Source: Bolinopsis microptera (lineage: Eukaryota > Ctenophora > Tentaculata > Lobata > Bolinopsidae). Taken from it: 64,000 bases of DNA. The position numbers and the translations under genes are program-made. Positions 11,401-29,038 of the stretch are shown piece after piece (positions within the stretch are counted from its first letter, which is position 1; the number at the start of each line of letters is the position of its first letter). The notes under the pieces were generated by a model. It had not been told where the DNA came from. It saw only the letters and a list, made by a program, of their open reading frames with translations, and searched no databases. The stretch is taken from positions 8,397,720 through 8,461,719 of the forward strand of contig NC_087080.1 of NCBI RefSeq assembly GCF_026151205.1, read 5' to 3'.

Positions 11401-14400
11401 ATGTTCAGAACACGCGATTCGTTATTTTGATAGCTCAAATGCTCTGGTTCCAAATGTTACATCATGTGCTTTCATAGTTTAATCTTACATTATTGTGTGA
11501 AAAATTTGTCAAAATATCAATAAAATAGGTCCCAGGATGTGATGCCTATCAAAATAGGCTATTTGTTATTTTCGGGTTAAATTATAACATCTTGACATAA
11601 ATTGTTCCATTATCATCAGGTAGGTTCAATTAATGAATAGTGAAAGGAAAAAATTAACTGATGTATCCATATCCTCACGAGAATTTGCAGAAACTGACGA
11701 TTTTCCAACCACTTCCAAATTCACCTAATTTTCTTAATAATGTCACTCGTACGATATTTTCTTCTAGCTCTGGAAATTAATACGGCCAGCGTTGAGGCAA
11801 TACTCGGCGTTTGCATTTTTAAAACAACATTTTTAGCTTCCGTTCCAGAATGATTAGAATCGCAGTTCTTATAGTTATCTAATCAAAGCGTATTCGACTA
11901 ATCCTTCAAAGCCGTCAGAATTACCTTAATACACGCTCCTAGTTGATACGATTCTACAAGCTCAACAGCATTACAGCTGCCTGCTCTAATCTCTAACAGT
12001 CTGGTAGGGGACCCCCCACTTAGTTCATTAGCTTTATCAAGTAGCAAGGGTAGTTGGCACACAGCCAACATCTAGTGCGCTATACAGTGCGTTATACAGT
12101 GCGTTATACAGTGCGTTATACAGTGCATTATATAGTCATATAGTGTCAACTACCGTATAATTACGATATTGGAATGTTGGATTATATCGTGTATACACAC
12201 GGAGTCATGAACCATACACAGCTATAGTTATAGTGCTATACAGGGGTTATGAAGTGTACACTGATAGTAGAACACGTACATGTGAGTTATTGTGTATATT
12301 TAGTGTATATTTAGTCGAGTTTATTTTGATTTGGTGAGATCAGTCAGATTGGCTGCTGTTGGATGGCTTGATCACGTGACATTGATAGTAACCTCTGATT
12401 GGCTGCAGCTGGAACGTGATCACATTGTTTGGGTTACAATGTGTAACGAAAACAGGCGTTTTGTTCCCTTGCCAAGAAGATCTAGCTAGGGTTGTTTTAG
12501 ATCAGTGGGCTATGTAATGATATGCTATATAGCAGTGTGTTTTATTACTTAGCGTTATAAGTGCTACCATATTTGATGCACTTATTATGACATATTATTC
12601 CCCGCATTGTACATATTTTCGAGAGCTGCTTTATACACTGTTAATGTTATACACTTCGTCTTATGTTTTCTACGAGTTGGTACATTTTTGTAGATTTCGT
12701 TTTCTGGTTGTAGCATTTATTTTGTTATATACGTTTTTATATACGTTTTTATATACGTTTTTATAGTGATAATCATACCTTTTAAAGTAAATGTTTGCAT
12801 TGTTTCCTGATCATTTTCTTCTCTCTTGAAGCTGAATGAGACTCATTTCGTTCTGAGTTTTTTTGTATTTCATTCATCATGATCCTATCTAGATATACAT
12901 TATTATTTCGACACACAATAAATTAGTACTATCTCGAGAAACTTTACACCATCCCAATATCGACACACCTCTAATCAGAGCCATATCATGTGGGAATATG
13001 TTAGTTAACATAGCCAGTGCATATATATATAATATTGTATATATTATATAACATAGCCTGTGTATTTAGTATATACGGGCGTTCTAACGACGGTTAAACT
13101 TTCAGTACCAACTCCTCAAGGCTCAAGAATGCAATGCGGCCTGTATATTGGCGTTTAAATGTATTAAACTATACGTTCACTGTGCCGTGTGTACGCGCTC
13201 TTCTTTTGCTTATCAAATAGTATTATGGTAGTTTTAAAATGCCTCCAGTGCGGTGCTTTAGATGTTTTGGTTGTAGCATAGGTACTCCTTCAAAACTGTT
13301 TTTATTTATGCTTGCAGGTTGCTTTAATTTCTTCAGTTAAAATTGTTGTTTGAAAAATAAATTACTCCGTTAATTTTTGAAAAGGAGTGTTATTGTTGTA
13401 AGTTCTATCTCATTATATCATGAGCACATCACTTTATGTGTTGTAATTCATGAAGCTGTGAGCTGTCTCAGTTAAGGGCATAGTCTCATCACACTGTTAT
13501 TTATCATGTTTATTGTTTACTTACTCAACTTATGCCTCATTTTATATATTTTGTTAATACAACCACTCAACTTGTACTACATGGAGAGAGAGAGAGAGAG
13601 TATTATATCCAATTTATTTCAGAATATATTCAAATATTTACAAATGCCCACAAAACATATCGTCAAATACCTACAAATACCTACATAATATTCCGGTATG
13701 TGTAGATATTTGTTGGTAATTGGTGGTATTTGTAACCACTCACGTATGCACCCTCTATTGAGTTCCCAGAAATACCTGAAAATATCTAAAAATACCTGAA
13801 ATACCAGCAAATACCTTCAAATACCGACACACCTGGTTACAGCGAGGCCAAAAGGTCACCTCTAGTTCTTCTGGCTGTTGATGTACACTGTACAGACACA
13901 CAGTCACTTTCAAATAATCCAGTAATTAAGGAGGGGCATGGGGTGCAGGTGGGCATTTGAAAAATGTACAATTCATCAGGGGATGAATTCATTCCCACAT
14001 TTCCCTCTCTATAATTGGACCTTGCCATTCTATTGCCGTTTTTCGCTTAATGTTTTACATCTCGTCCTAATAAGTCGCGTCAAGCCTTCATTGAGATAAT
14101 ATGTTTAATTATCTAGTGTCGGATTCAGTCGTTACGAAGTGGACCATTATAAATAAAACGTGCAATAGACAATATGATTTGAGGGTTCCAAACTTGAAAC
14201 ACCCTGTATGGTTAATTATCTAGTGTCGGATTCTCTCTCTCTCAGTCGTTATGAAGATTGAAGTGGACGATTATAAGTTGCATCTTAGGATCTGGTTCAT
14301 GGTCTGGTGGCATGTTTTTGTGACAGACCACTTTTATTCCCAATGACTTTGACTTTCGAACAATCCAACTGATGCTTCAATATTTCATCCTTTGCAGTTT

Positions 14401-17317
14401 TGGATTTCTTAAAATTTTGCATTAAATTTTCTGTTATTTCAAAATACGAAATTTATACTTTGTCTCTTTTTTTATAATTCTTAATATTTTTGACAAATTC
14501 TGCCTACCTAGGTAAAGTGACGAATGCGACGGGGGTAAAGGCGGTAATGCCGGAACATGTGTCCAACAGCCACAACATCTCTTCAAAGAACAATGCTGAT
14601 GATCTAGTTGAGGCTGAGGAGGGCGAGGAGGCTGAGGAGGAAAGTTGCTCCGAGGTTAGTGATGTTTTCATTTTACCCAAAATCTCCAAGGTCTGTAATG
14701 TGTTATTATTGAGTGATTGTAAAGCGATAATCTCAATCTCAACCCATAAACTAGAGCGATAATTATCTACCAGCAACTCAGAGCGATAATTATTATATCT
14801 ACCAACATCTCAGAGCGATAACAGCGATGCTTTCTGTTCTGCTGACGAGGAGTTTGACGAAGTAGACGGTCCCCCTAAACCCCCTGTAGTAGTGTTAGAA
14901 AGTGTACCCAGCAAAGAAATACTTGCCTTACAGGTTTATATTACTATCTGGTATAATTAAACTAGCCAGTTCTCGGGCAGGGCACCACAGTTATTTAATA
15001 AAATCACATGTTGGTCATTTTGTGGGACACCTTGTAAATAAAATAATAGAAAAACGCAGTACGCACATGATTAATGCAACTTTTTTAATTAATGCCACGG
15101 AAGGTAAGATGTCTTAGATTTTGCCCCAAAAAATCAACCGTAAAAATTGTTTTAAAAATAGAATTCAACGATTTTTGATTCGCAAGTCGTATCCCCTGTT
15201 GAGCTTTTTAATTATAAAAACACCCAGTTCGATTTTTTTACGATTCTTTACCTCCCAACCAGTAATCAAGTTTTTATTTTAATTAAAAATTGTTCGAAAC
15301 ATATGGAATAGTGAAGCAGGATTAACCGCGCATTAATCACGATCGTCAAGCTGCGCAAAACCGTATAACACACGAACGATTCCATTTTGCTCGGACATAT
15401 TTTAATATGTATGGTTTATTAGTACACAATTTAACATATTATTGTGTCACAGTAAAGCAAGTTTTACCGAACATTTATCACGCCTCATCCACACAGAAAG
15501 TATCAAACAACGAACTGGACGCGTACAACAGTTACTACGACGGGGGCGACGATGAAGGGGATGTTGTTATTGATATGAGCAACAACAGTGTTATCACTCA
15601 TCTTCTCAGTCAGGTATTTGAATTGTGACGTCATCAATTAGGTGTATTGTTAGTGATGTTATTATTTGGGTGTTCAACTTCGTGGTAGACAGGAGTTTTG
15701 CTTGTCCACACTTAAAATTTGTAAGCCACATTTGGAGAAAGGAAATGGCTAAGGTCAATCGGGGTTTGCTATAAAACGGTTAATCAGTAAATCAGGGTAT
15801 AGTGTGATATATACTTAAACGCAATATAAAACTCTCGGATAAACGCTGTTCATGAACTTTAAGTTTACAGATCTATGCGTAAGCAGAACAACTGTATCGT
15901 ACTCTGTGTTACCACTACCGACTCTAGTCACGTGACGGTGAGGTCACTAATCTTTAACCTGTCATCCAGCCCAAAATTTTAGACCTGTCACGTGACCAGA
16001 AATCCTATTCCAACACCACGTGACAGATCTGATTGCACGTGCGGTGTTGAGAACATGTCAAGGAGATGTCAGGATAGCTAGGCTATCTGACCCTTCCTGG
16101 GATGTTCAGGTCTGCTCGGCGATGATTGGAAGTAATTACCCAATCGGACACACTGCACGTGTATTGACAACTATCTAGGAATACTATCTGCACATATCAC
16201 GTACATGTATACCCTAACATACCCAAATAACCTCCGTCTCCTCACACAGGTACGTATTGGGATGGATCTAACCAGGATCCCGCTCCCTACGTTCATCCTA
16301 GAAAAGCGGTCCCTGCTGGAGATGTACGCAGAGTTCCTTGCCCACCCCGACATATTTGTAGACATCGCGAAGCGTCCCACGCCCAAGGACCGCATGATTT
16401 CCGCGGTTCGGTGGTACCTGTCTGCGTTCCACGCTGGTCGACGTGGCAGTGTTGCTAAGAAGCCTTATAATCCCGTTCTAGGAGAATCTTTCAAATGTTA
16501 TTTTGATGTACCGGGCATGTTGGATGGAGACCAGAACGCCCCCATTGTAAAAGAAGGCCCCTGTCCGTGGGCTAAAAGCAGCAGTAGTCTGGTGTTTATA
16601 GCCGAACAGGTGTCCCATCACCCGCCCATATCTGCCTTCTACGTAGAACATCCTGACCACAATATTGAGGTTAACGCCAGTATCTGGACCAAGTCCAAGT
16701 TTTTAGGACTCTCAATCGGGGTGCACATGGTGGGAGACACGGTACTGAAACTGCTGGACCACGACGAGGAATACCATATAACCTTCCCTAACGGGTACGG
16801 CCGGAGCATCCTGACCAGGCCCTGGGTGGAACTGGGTGGTAAGTGTAATATCACCTGTCCTCAGACCGGCTTCAATGCAGAGATAGAGTTCTTGTGTAAA
16901 CCGTTTTACGGGGGGAGCCGGCACACTTTGACCGGGTCTATAAGTCACGTGGCCCAGAGCAAACCCTTCTGTAAACTATCTGGAGAGTGGAACAATGTTA
17001 TGTTCGCAGAGTTCGAGGGAGGGGAGAAGGAGGTGTTTGTGGATATCCACTCCATACCCATTATAAAGAAGCTGTGCATGCCCATCAGCCAAATGGGCGA
17101 GTGGGAATCAAGGCGGTTGTGGCGTCACGTGACCAAGGCGTTGTTCGATAACGATGTGGATGTGGCCAGTAACGAGAAGTTCAAAATAGAGGAACACCAG
17201 CGGGATTTGAGGAAGTATAGGGAGGAAACGGGAGAGGTCCACGAACAGTCTCTCTTCCATAAAGAAGGAGATAATTGGTTATTTAATTGTCCTTTGAGCA
17301 AGAGGAAGGGGTTATAG
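8428..17317 (+). CDS. OSBPL9: Oxysterol-binding protein-related protein 9 (ORP9), eight exons
   Basis: Lipid-transfer protein of the OSBP family, acting at ER-Golgi contacts in known orthologues. Exons: 8428-8590, 8795-8945, 9170-9269, 9615-9729, 14512-14654, 14814-14933, 15497-15613, 16250-17317. All junctions are GT/AG and phases agree, giving 658 residues (human ORP9 is somewhat longer). The PH domain occupies residues 1-100 ([37 protein letters not shown]), typical of ORP9 rather than ORP10/11. A short helical linker and an acidic stretch follow. The acidic EEFDEVDG region may be a degenerate FFAT motif for VAP binding. The lipid-binding domain starts near residue 304 with the signature EQVSHHPP at 422-429. 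The ATG lies four bases after an AG acceptor-like site, so a 5' UTR exon upstream is possible. Intron 4 is 4.8 kb. Confidence 0.93.
9730..14511. other. Large ORP9 intron 4, repeats only
   Basis: No coding exon recognised. It holds a 14-bp tandem repeat (gtgcgttatacagt, about 12078-12135), triple tatacgttttta near 12728-12766, a (GA)n run at 13583-13600, a run of aatacctacaa/aatacctgaaa variants at 13630-13830, and a short direct duplication (attatctagtgtcgg at 14109 and 14215). Confidence 0.6.
14761..14813 (+). promoter_or_regulatory. Duplicated 3' splice site before ORP9 exon 6
   Basis: The motif ctcagagcgata occurs twice, with possible AG acceptors ending at 14781 and 14813. Only the second keeps the frame: the copies are 32 bases apart, so use of the first would shift it. 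A third partial copy (ctagagcgataatta) lies at 14751. Confidence 0.5.
15929..16161. promoter_or_regulatory. Cluster of five CACGTG E-boxes in ORP9 intron 7
   Basis: Palindromic CACGTG at 15929, 15989, 16017, 16036 and 16156. This is the core site of bHLH-leucine zipper factors (Myc, USF, MITF/TFEB families). An enhancer or internal promoter is possible; function is inferred from motif density only. Confidence 0.4.
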
Positions 17318-19812
17318 TTTTTACTTGATTGAGAATTAATTAATTGATGATAATGCTATAATATGTCATTGTATTATATTAATTCTTTGGTATTAATTTA
17401 GTTTTTCTAAGATAGCGTTTATGATTTGATAGCGATACTCTAGTGAACATGTTCCTACTTAGTTTTTACCGAATATATTATGACATGTGCCCTGAGTAAT
17501 AATAATTGTATTGGCATAGTTTTCCCTCGTGTTCCTTAGTCTTCTGGATATGATATAGATATTATAGATCTAGAATCTCATAAATCTAGAATATTATAAA
17601 TCTAGAGTCTTCTAAATCTGGAAATTGTTGCTCTCGATTCTGATCTAGATTAAATGTCATATTAATTAATATCCTACAGATCTGTCGATTGTGGATCTAT
17701 TATTTTACATAATTCAAGGCTGCTATTGTTGGGAGAGCAGTGCACTTCTGCTTTTGACTTGGACAACACTTTTGACTTAATGTAAAACATCATTTTTGAG
17801 AACCAATTTTATCTAATTAAAGCAAAGATGATCTGTGATGCGGGCATAGATAGATGACAAATAACCGATCTTTTCCGAATTACATATTTGGTTACATATT
17901 TTACATATTTTTGAACAACCTTTAAACTCCCAGGCTCAATTCCTTATAATCGAATGAAAATATTCTAGACGTCTCTGGGTGATATAATTCACCGAGTTTA
18001 AAATCTAGATTGTGGTCTAGAATATGATCTAGTCTAGAAGGTTCCGATTTGGTGTTTTACAGAATCAATGCAGCTATTCAAGTTCACGACCTACAAGTGC
18101 TTCAATATGGAGAGGCATTCAATCCAGAACCTACACTACATTGTTATTTAACCTTGTGGTAGACACTGAACATCTATACCGTGTTGCTCTGAGCTTGTAG
18201 CAGTGGTCACCATACACTCATTTGGGACTCGGTGTATGTCATGAGCTATGAGTTGTATATTCCTATGAGCTGTCTCTGAGCATTGTCTCTTCACCAACAT
18301 TAACCACTGGCCGAGTTTTAGAGATCAAGTTTCTTAACATTAGCCTTGGTTCCCCCGTTATATTATAATGTCAATGTAAGTTATGTAAAATGTCCATATT
18401 AAGGGATGCTGTGTACCAGATTTATAATACCAGAATATCGACTTTTCAGGCGAGGCCTTTTTCTGGCTGAAAACATGCCAAGTTTTGACCAATTGTAATG
18501 TACATATTATAATATATTTTGGGAATTAGTGCTAATTTTGAAGGCAAGATATTATTACCGTTAAGATCATTTTATTAAGATCGAGAAAATGTGTGATGTT
18601 ATGTAATAAGCTGATGCGACATTGAAATTGTAATGTAATTGTTCGATTCCTGACAGAGTTTGAATCAGTGTAATCTTTGTCGTTTTATTTCAGTCCGATT
18701 TACGTCACAATATAATTACATAATATTGAATGTCAACTTTTGTATATTTTAAAAATATCTGCACAATATAAGTACATTATCTAATTGACACACACTCGTA
18801 AACGTGCAATCTCGCATGTTTTTAATTGTTGAAATTCCACATCACCCTGCATACCTACATTGCGTCAGGTTTATTATTTGTCGCCGTACAATTCACAATT
18901 CCAGAGCCTAAGCACGAGATTGGGTGACAATCCAAACCTCTCTCTCTCAGCTCCACATAGAGTGTCTCATTATCCGGGGAATTATATATTACTTTATGGT
19001 TTCTTACTTTTGTATTCAAACTAAAACTGTAGTGACATTTCACAACCTGCTAGAATAAACCCATTGTCCGTGTCCCTCGTGTGTCCCTCCGCAATTTCCC
19101 GCCCAAAACAGTTCACTGCCTAAGTGACGGTTTGTGTCTCGTATTGAATTTCACTGGTGGGGAGTCGGAGACGACACCCTACATTGACCTTTTCACACTT
19201 CACAACACCAGTTTCATTAGTGTCCGGTTCACCTAACGACACTAAATCTAATATCTCTCAACGAGTGGCCTGAGTCTGGCCGTTTAATACGGGAGACTGG
19301 TTTATAGCTGAATATATGTAAGTAGGAGGTCATTTACCTGGATATGAAACAGACCTGATACAGAAGAACACTTGTTGGCACTAGTCCAGGGAATCGGGTC
19401 ACGTGTTCTCGTCTTCCTATTGGCACATCACCTAATACACCTCCAGCTATTCAATATGATTACATCACAAACATATTGCAGGATATGGATGCTAGTTATT
19501 ATATGCTTATTATCTGTTTTATGGTTCCTTGATTCGCCCAATGTCTCTTACTAGGGCGTTCTCCTATGCTAATTATCTACTTCCTTCTCCTCGCCCAAAA
19601 GGTCGCACGTGCATATTCGGTTGTCCTGGTGCTGGCGAAAGTGCGAGCACGTGGTCTTTGTAACCCAAACAGTATAGACAAATCAATGGTGCGCTGTGCT
19701 GTGTTCTGATTAATTTACTTGTTACGACGTCTCCGCTGAGTGAGCTGGACCTGCTATATACAACTATAGCTAGTACACTCTCTCTTTCTCTCTAGCTCTC
19801 TCTCTCTCGCTT

Positions 19813-19872
<60 letters not shown>

Positions 19873-21194
19873 GCGTTTCTTGCACGTGACCGTATTCAGT
19901 AATATTATCAAATTATACGAGAAATATTCAACAGTTTTGCATAAATATCCATGGATATGTATGCGCTCTTTCAGACTGGTGCTTATGCTGTAGTTTACTT
20001 TGTCTAGATCTGATCAAGAGCAGATTTGCTAACTCTCCCAATCAAACCCACTTTCGGACAACTTTATGTGGTTTTGTCGCAATTGCCTCTCTCTCATCCT
20101 CAGCTTTGCTGCCTGTGATGATGGTGATGGGATTGGATTGGATTTACTCTTTCTTGGCAAGATATCAACCCATCCTTTCTCCCTATCTCTATTTCTCTGC
20201 CTGGCAGTGCATTGGTCAGTCGGCACGTCGCATCGTATTGCTATACTTGTGTTGCAATATATCCCCTGATTACTGATAATCCGATAAAATATCATCTGAT
20301 TCTGACTCGGTGAGTGTAACTTCTTTCCTTTAATAATTATATTCTATCTATCATACCATCTTAGATGATAATAATATGTTAAGTATGTTAGAAGGTGTGG
20401 GAAATATGTAAAATATATGAAGCTAATGAGCGTGGTCTGCGGCAGCAGCTCAGGTGGGCCCCGAGGGCGGCAAGTACCAAAGAGACCTCACGACACACAC
20501 TCACCATACAGTTCTTTTAAATATTTTCTCTTATTTTACTTGGTTTCTTTTTTAGTTCCCGGATTCCATGCGGTCAGCTCCCCGTTTAGTCCTCACATAC
20601 TAATTTATATGTGTAGTCACAGCAACCGAGTGTAGTAGAATAACTCGGTAACCCACCGCGACCGTACCTGCAATTAGTACAGTGCGGCCGGATTAGAACC
20701 GCAGTTTATGAAATTATGCTTGCAGAATGTAATCATATGATACGGTAATGTAATGATATAACACCAGATATCAGGTATCTAGCCTCACTGATAGTTGTGT
20801 CCCTTTGTTCACTTCCTTTTTAGCCGACACGTGAATTTTATTCAATCAGCTATATTTTTGTTTCAAGCCCTAGTACATGTCGTTATTTTTCAGTTTCTTA
20901 ATTAACACCTTAATTTTCAATTACTCACTGTCATCACTTCAATACCTCTTCTAACTTTTGCTTACTTAATTTTCACAACGCTGGTCATGTCATTATAGCA
21001 CGTAGACTATAAAACGCTCAATAAATGCCAATAATTACGTGAATTAAGAGTTAAGACACGGCTCTCTCAGATATAAGATATGTAAAATAGACGAACAGTC
21101 ACATTAAAAACTTTAAATTAAATTGAACAATAAAATCTAGCATAATCAGAATAAAACACCCTCTCTTTACTCTTAATCCCTCTTCTAACATTAC
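17318..21194. other. Intergenic and ORP9 3' region
   Basis: No gene supported. Contains clustered tctaga/agatct motifs (17560-17625 and 18000-18045) and a (CT)n microsatellite at about 19781-19870. Small reading frames here show no family features. Confidence 0.5.
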
Positions 21195-21285
21195 AGCTGA
21201 TCATGGCTATGAGAGAGAACGTGATTTATTGGAGAATGTTCCTCAAGAAAGGTATAGTATGGATCAGATTGTGTTATCCTCAGCT
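21195..21285 (+). CDS. Candidate isolated exon, unknown gene
   Basis: Between an AG acceptor (cattacag) and a GT donor (gctgag|gtaatt) lies an open segment that would read DHGYERERDLLENV and QERYSMDQIVLSSAE. The composition is protein-like, but no partner exon was found nearby and the family is not recognised. It may be chance. Confidence 0.2.
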
Positions 21286-22056
21286 GAGGTAATTATCACT
21301 AATATGACCATGGGACACCATAATTTATTCTCAACTGACTATTGTTCACCTGTAAGAACGATTCATTGTGTTTCGAAAAATTTGATCATTGCGTTCCTGC
21401 TCTGTGCCCAATGAGAACCATGGTAATAAATAGAGTACGCGCGGTATCGTAGAAGATGTTTTCTTATTTCGTTCGTACTGCAACCGAGATTTGCCTTTCT
21501 TCGTTTGATAATAGTTTTACTCGAATTTGTTGCTGCTCTTGCAGTGCCAGTTGAAAACTCAATTTTGAGAATTTCAATTAATTTGGTCTCCGACCTGATT
21601 TTAATTAATTCGGTCTCCAAATTTGAGCTGAACGAGTAAGTTCTAGTTGTAGCAAGAGAGTTAATTCCAAGGAAAATTATAGTTCATAAACCTAGTCACT
21701 TTACAGGACAGGGAATTATTGAATTGAAACTATTGAAAGTTAAATATTTAATAACAGTTACAGAGTCAACGTTCAGACTTCAAGTCCATTTTAATTGTTA
21801 ATTGGACCGGGTAAATAGTTGCAGTTTCACTACTGAGCAGTTCCTAAGTTCCTACTTAAAATAATTTGTTCCAATATCCGGCAGTCTGTTCCGGGTGTCA
21901 GCTACTTTCTAGTGAGTTATACTTGATTTCTCTTTTTGTATTAGTTTTTCCTGGATAGGCGACTAGGCTCTAAACTTTTTTTTTGAAGGTACCGCTCCCA
22001 ACGGTCAATGTGTAAAATTATTATATACAATACAATTTGAAAATATAAAGATAATA

Positions 22057-22404
22057 TCAACACATATTACTAGTCCATCCTGGTATGAGGTTGATGTCGC
22101 TGTTCGTGTCGTCGCACCATTGGACTGCTCTTCCTCTGTGTCCTCGGATGGCGGCGAGGGTTGTGCGGAGGATTGAGAAGCGGAGTTTTCGGCGTATGTG
22201 AGAAATCGTATCACTATAGGGTGTTCCCCTTTTGTTTGATATGAGTGTTGCGATTCTCTTATGGAAAGCTTCAGCCTCTTTCCCCATGCTTCCGCTAGTG
22301 GAGAAAACGAGGGGTGTAAATCTGCTTTTCTCCACTTCCAGGACCCGGCTGTTATATGTTCGTTTCTTTTCAGGCTCTAAACTGTACAAGATAACCAAGA
22401 GCAC
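22057..22404 (-). pseudogene. LINE reverse-transcriptase C-terminal fragment
   Basis: The translation contains NSRVLEVEKSRFTPLVFSTS, GSMGKEAEAFHKRI and ISHIRRKLRFSILRTTLA, the conserved tail that follows the RT domain in a group of animal LINEs and is often seen in cnidarian and mollusc genomes (family knowledge). No RT core lies upstream, so this is a short remnant. A second frame (22005-22214) is a shadow. Confidence 0.65.
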
Positions 22405-24180
22405 ATTTCACTTTTCAGTCAATATTGAGATCATTAATTAATATAATAATAATATCTAAGATCCGATCATTCAATAATACCTGACTCGAACTACTGTTGT
22501 AACAGTGCCATGATAAAGGCAAGGCTTCTTCATCACCGCTGTTGCACCTCTTATTTCCTAAGGTTTTTCCTGCAGCATTTAACGTTCCGCAATATTTCTT
22601 ATGGACTACGTTCATTTCATCACATGAACATCTATAAATCTAGAAACTGTATTAACTATCGTTTTTTTAATTAATTTATAGAAGCTATTGGCATGATGGT
22701 TTTGCACCACCTCATTAAATGGTATTGATGCTAATACTTGGTTTGAACACGTTGACTAATAACAGATTTCTCTTTGGATTCGGATTAGATTTTAGTAGTA
22801 CCGCTGATCTGACATTATCTACATTGTAATTTAGATCTTTTATGTAAAACTTGTAAGACTTAACGGCCTTATTACTAGAGCAACTCCCAAGATATAAACT
22901 AGAGAAACTCCCAAGAAATATCATTTTTGCCTAAATAAACGTTTTCTTTAAAAAGAATCTGTTTACCGTGCTTACCATGTTACATCTTTCAGAAACACGA
23001 ATGGTCTTCATCCGAAATTCCACGGAATGCAGCTTGCCTTCCACGACCATGTACACCGTTTACAGTGTATAACAATTATAAAACTCTCGCCGGACTGGAA
23101 TTCTCTGCATAATAAAATATCCACTAACATGGAATATTATATAAATATGCTCGGAAAACTCATTATCATATTACGCATAGTAAGGCGGCCGCGGCTTGCT
23201 CTTTTATAATCGCGAATCTTGTTGAGGCATAATTTCTTTCTCGTTACACCAAACGTTAAATATCACATTATTTCAGTCATTGTTAATTACAGTTGATCCC
23301 ACCAGAGAACGATAAGGTGTGTATTAACTTTCGAACGTGTAATCATTATGGCAGCGTTTCTATGTGGAACTAGAACTTGACCTTGGTGCAACATTATTAT
23401 ATCTAAACTTTATTGGTCCTTACTTCCTTTGAAATATGTGTTCTGACCTTTCCCGGTACGTGTTATCGAGTTGCTTCTCCCATAATATATCGCATTAGAG
23501 GGAATTTCTATATATCTATCTATAGATCTACATGCTAAGGATGCAAATGGAAGCTGTGCACTACCATATAAGGAAGTCTCGAATGACCATATAAGGAAGT
23601 CCTTTGTTCGCGTGCATGATTTGTTAGTCCCGTTTTGTTGTTGAGCTGCAGCTAGGTCTCACAACCACCTATCTTGAGGAGTAACGGATGTATTGTGTGG
23701 CGAGACCGTCATATTTTATAATACGTTCTTTCTTTCCGCTTTTTTGCGAATTTATTCATGTATTGTGTACAATTGTTGCATTGTTTTCAGTTTTATGCAA
23801 GGCAAATCTCGGTTGTTGTGAATGTGATATTGTTTTTTATTGCAATCCGTATCGATCGCTTTTCTTACGGATGTGATTTTGCGGATGCCGTTTTCGTCCA
23901 TTTTACTCATACAACACTTCTGCATTCCTATATTGCATTCTTGACCCTGAAACCTAGATCAGACAATAGACATCAAACAACAACATTGAATCATCCAAAT
24001 TAAATAATAAATCTTGTTACCATCTAAAACTTACACCATTAATCATCTTACTCCTCCATCAACATGACTTTTATAAACGTGTGTACTTTACTATCCCTCA
24101 TAAACACTGTCATACTCCTTCATAAAAAACCTTATCAATATCCTCATTGAGAATAACTTTACGTGTAACTCCGTGTCTAT
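22405..24180. other. Intergenic, upstream of PSMD10
   Basis: No gene seen. AT-rich sequence; the only feature noted is a pair of CArG-like sites at 23564 and 23587. Confidence 0.5.
23564..23596 (+). promoter_or_regulatory. Two CArG boxes overlapping ETS-like sites
   Basis: CCATATAAGG occurs at 23564-23573 and 23587-23596, each running directly into AGGAAGT. This matches the SRF consensus CC(A/T)6GG with an adjacent ETS core. It lies about 650 bp upstream of the PSMD10 start. A related string (gaccatataaagaagt) near 33299 suggests it could also belong to a repeat. Confidence 0.3.
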
Positions 24181-24225
24181 ATATTTCATGAAAATCTGCT
24201 TTAGTAGATTATAGCCGAACAACCG

Positions 24226-29038
<4,813 letters not shown>

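Noticed and set aside
19811-19993. Leu/Ser repeat frame
   Set aside because: Produced by a (CT)n microsatellite.
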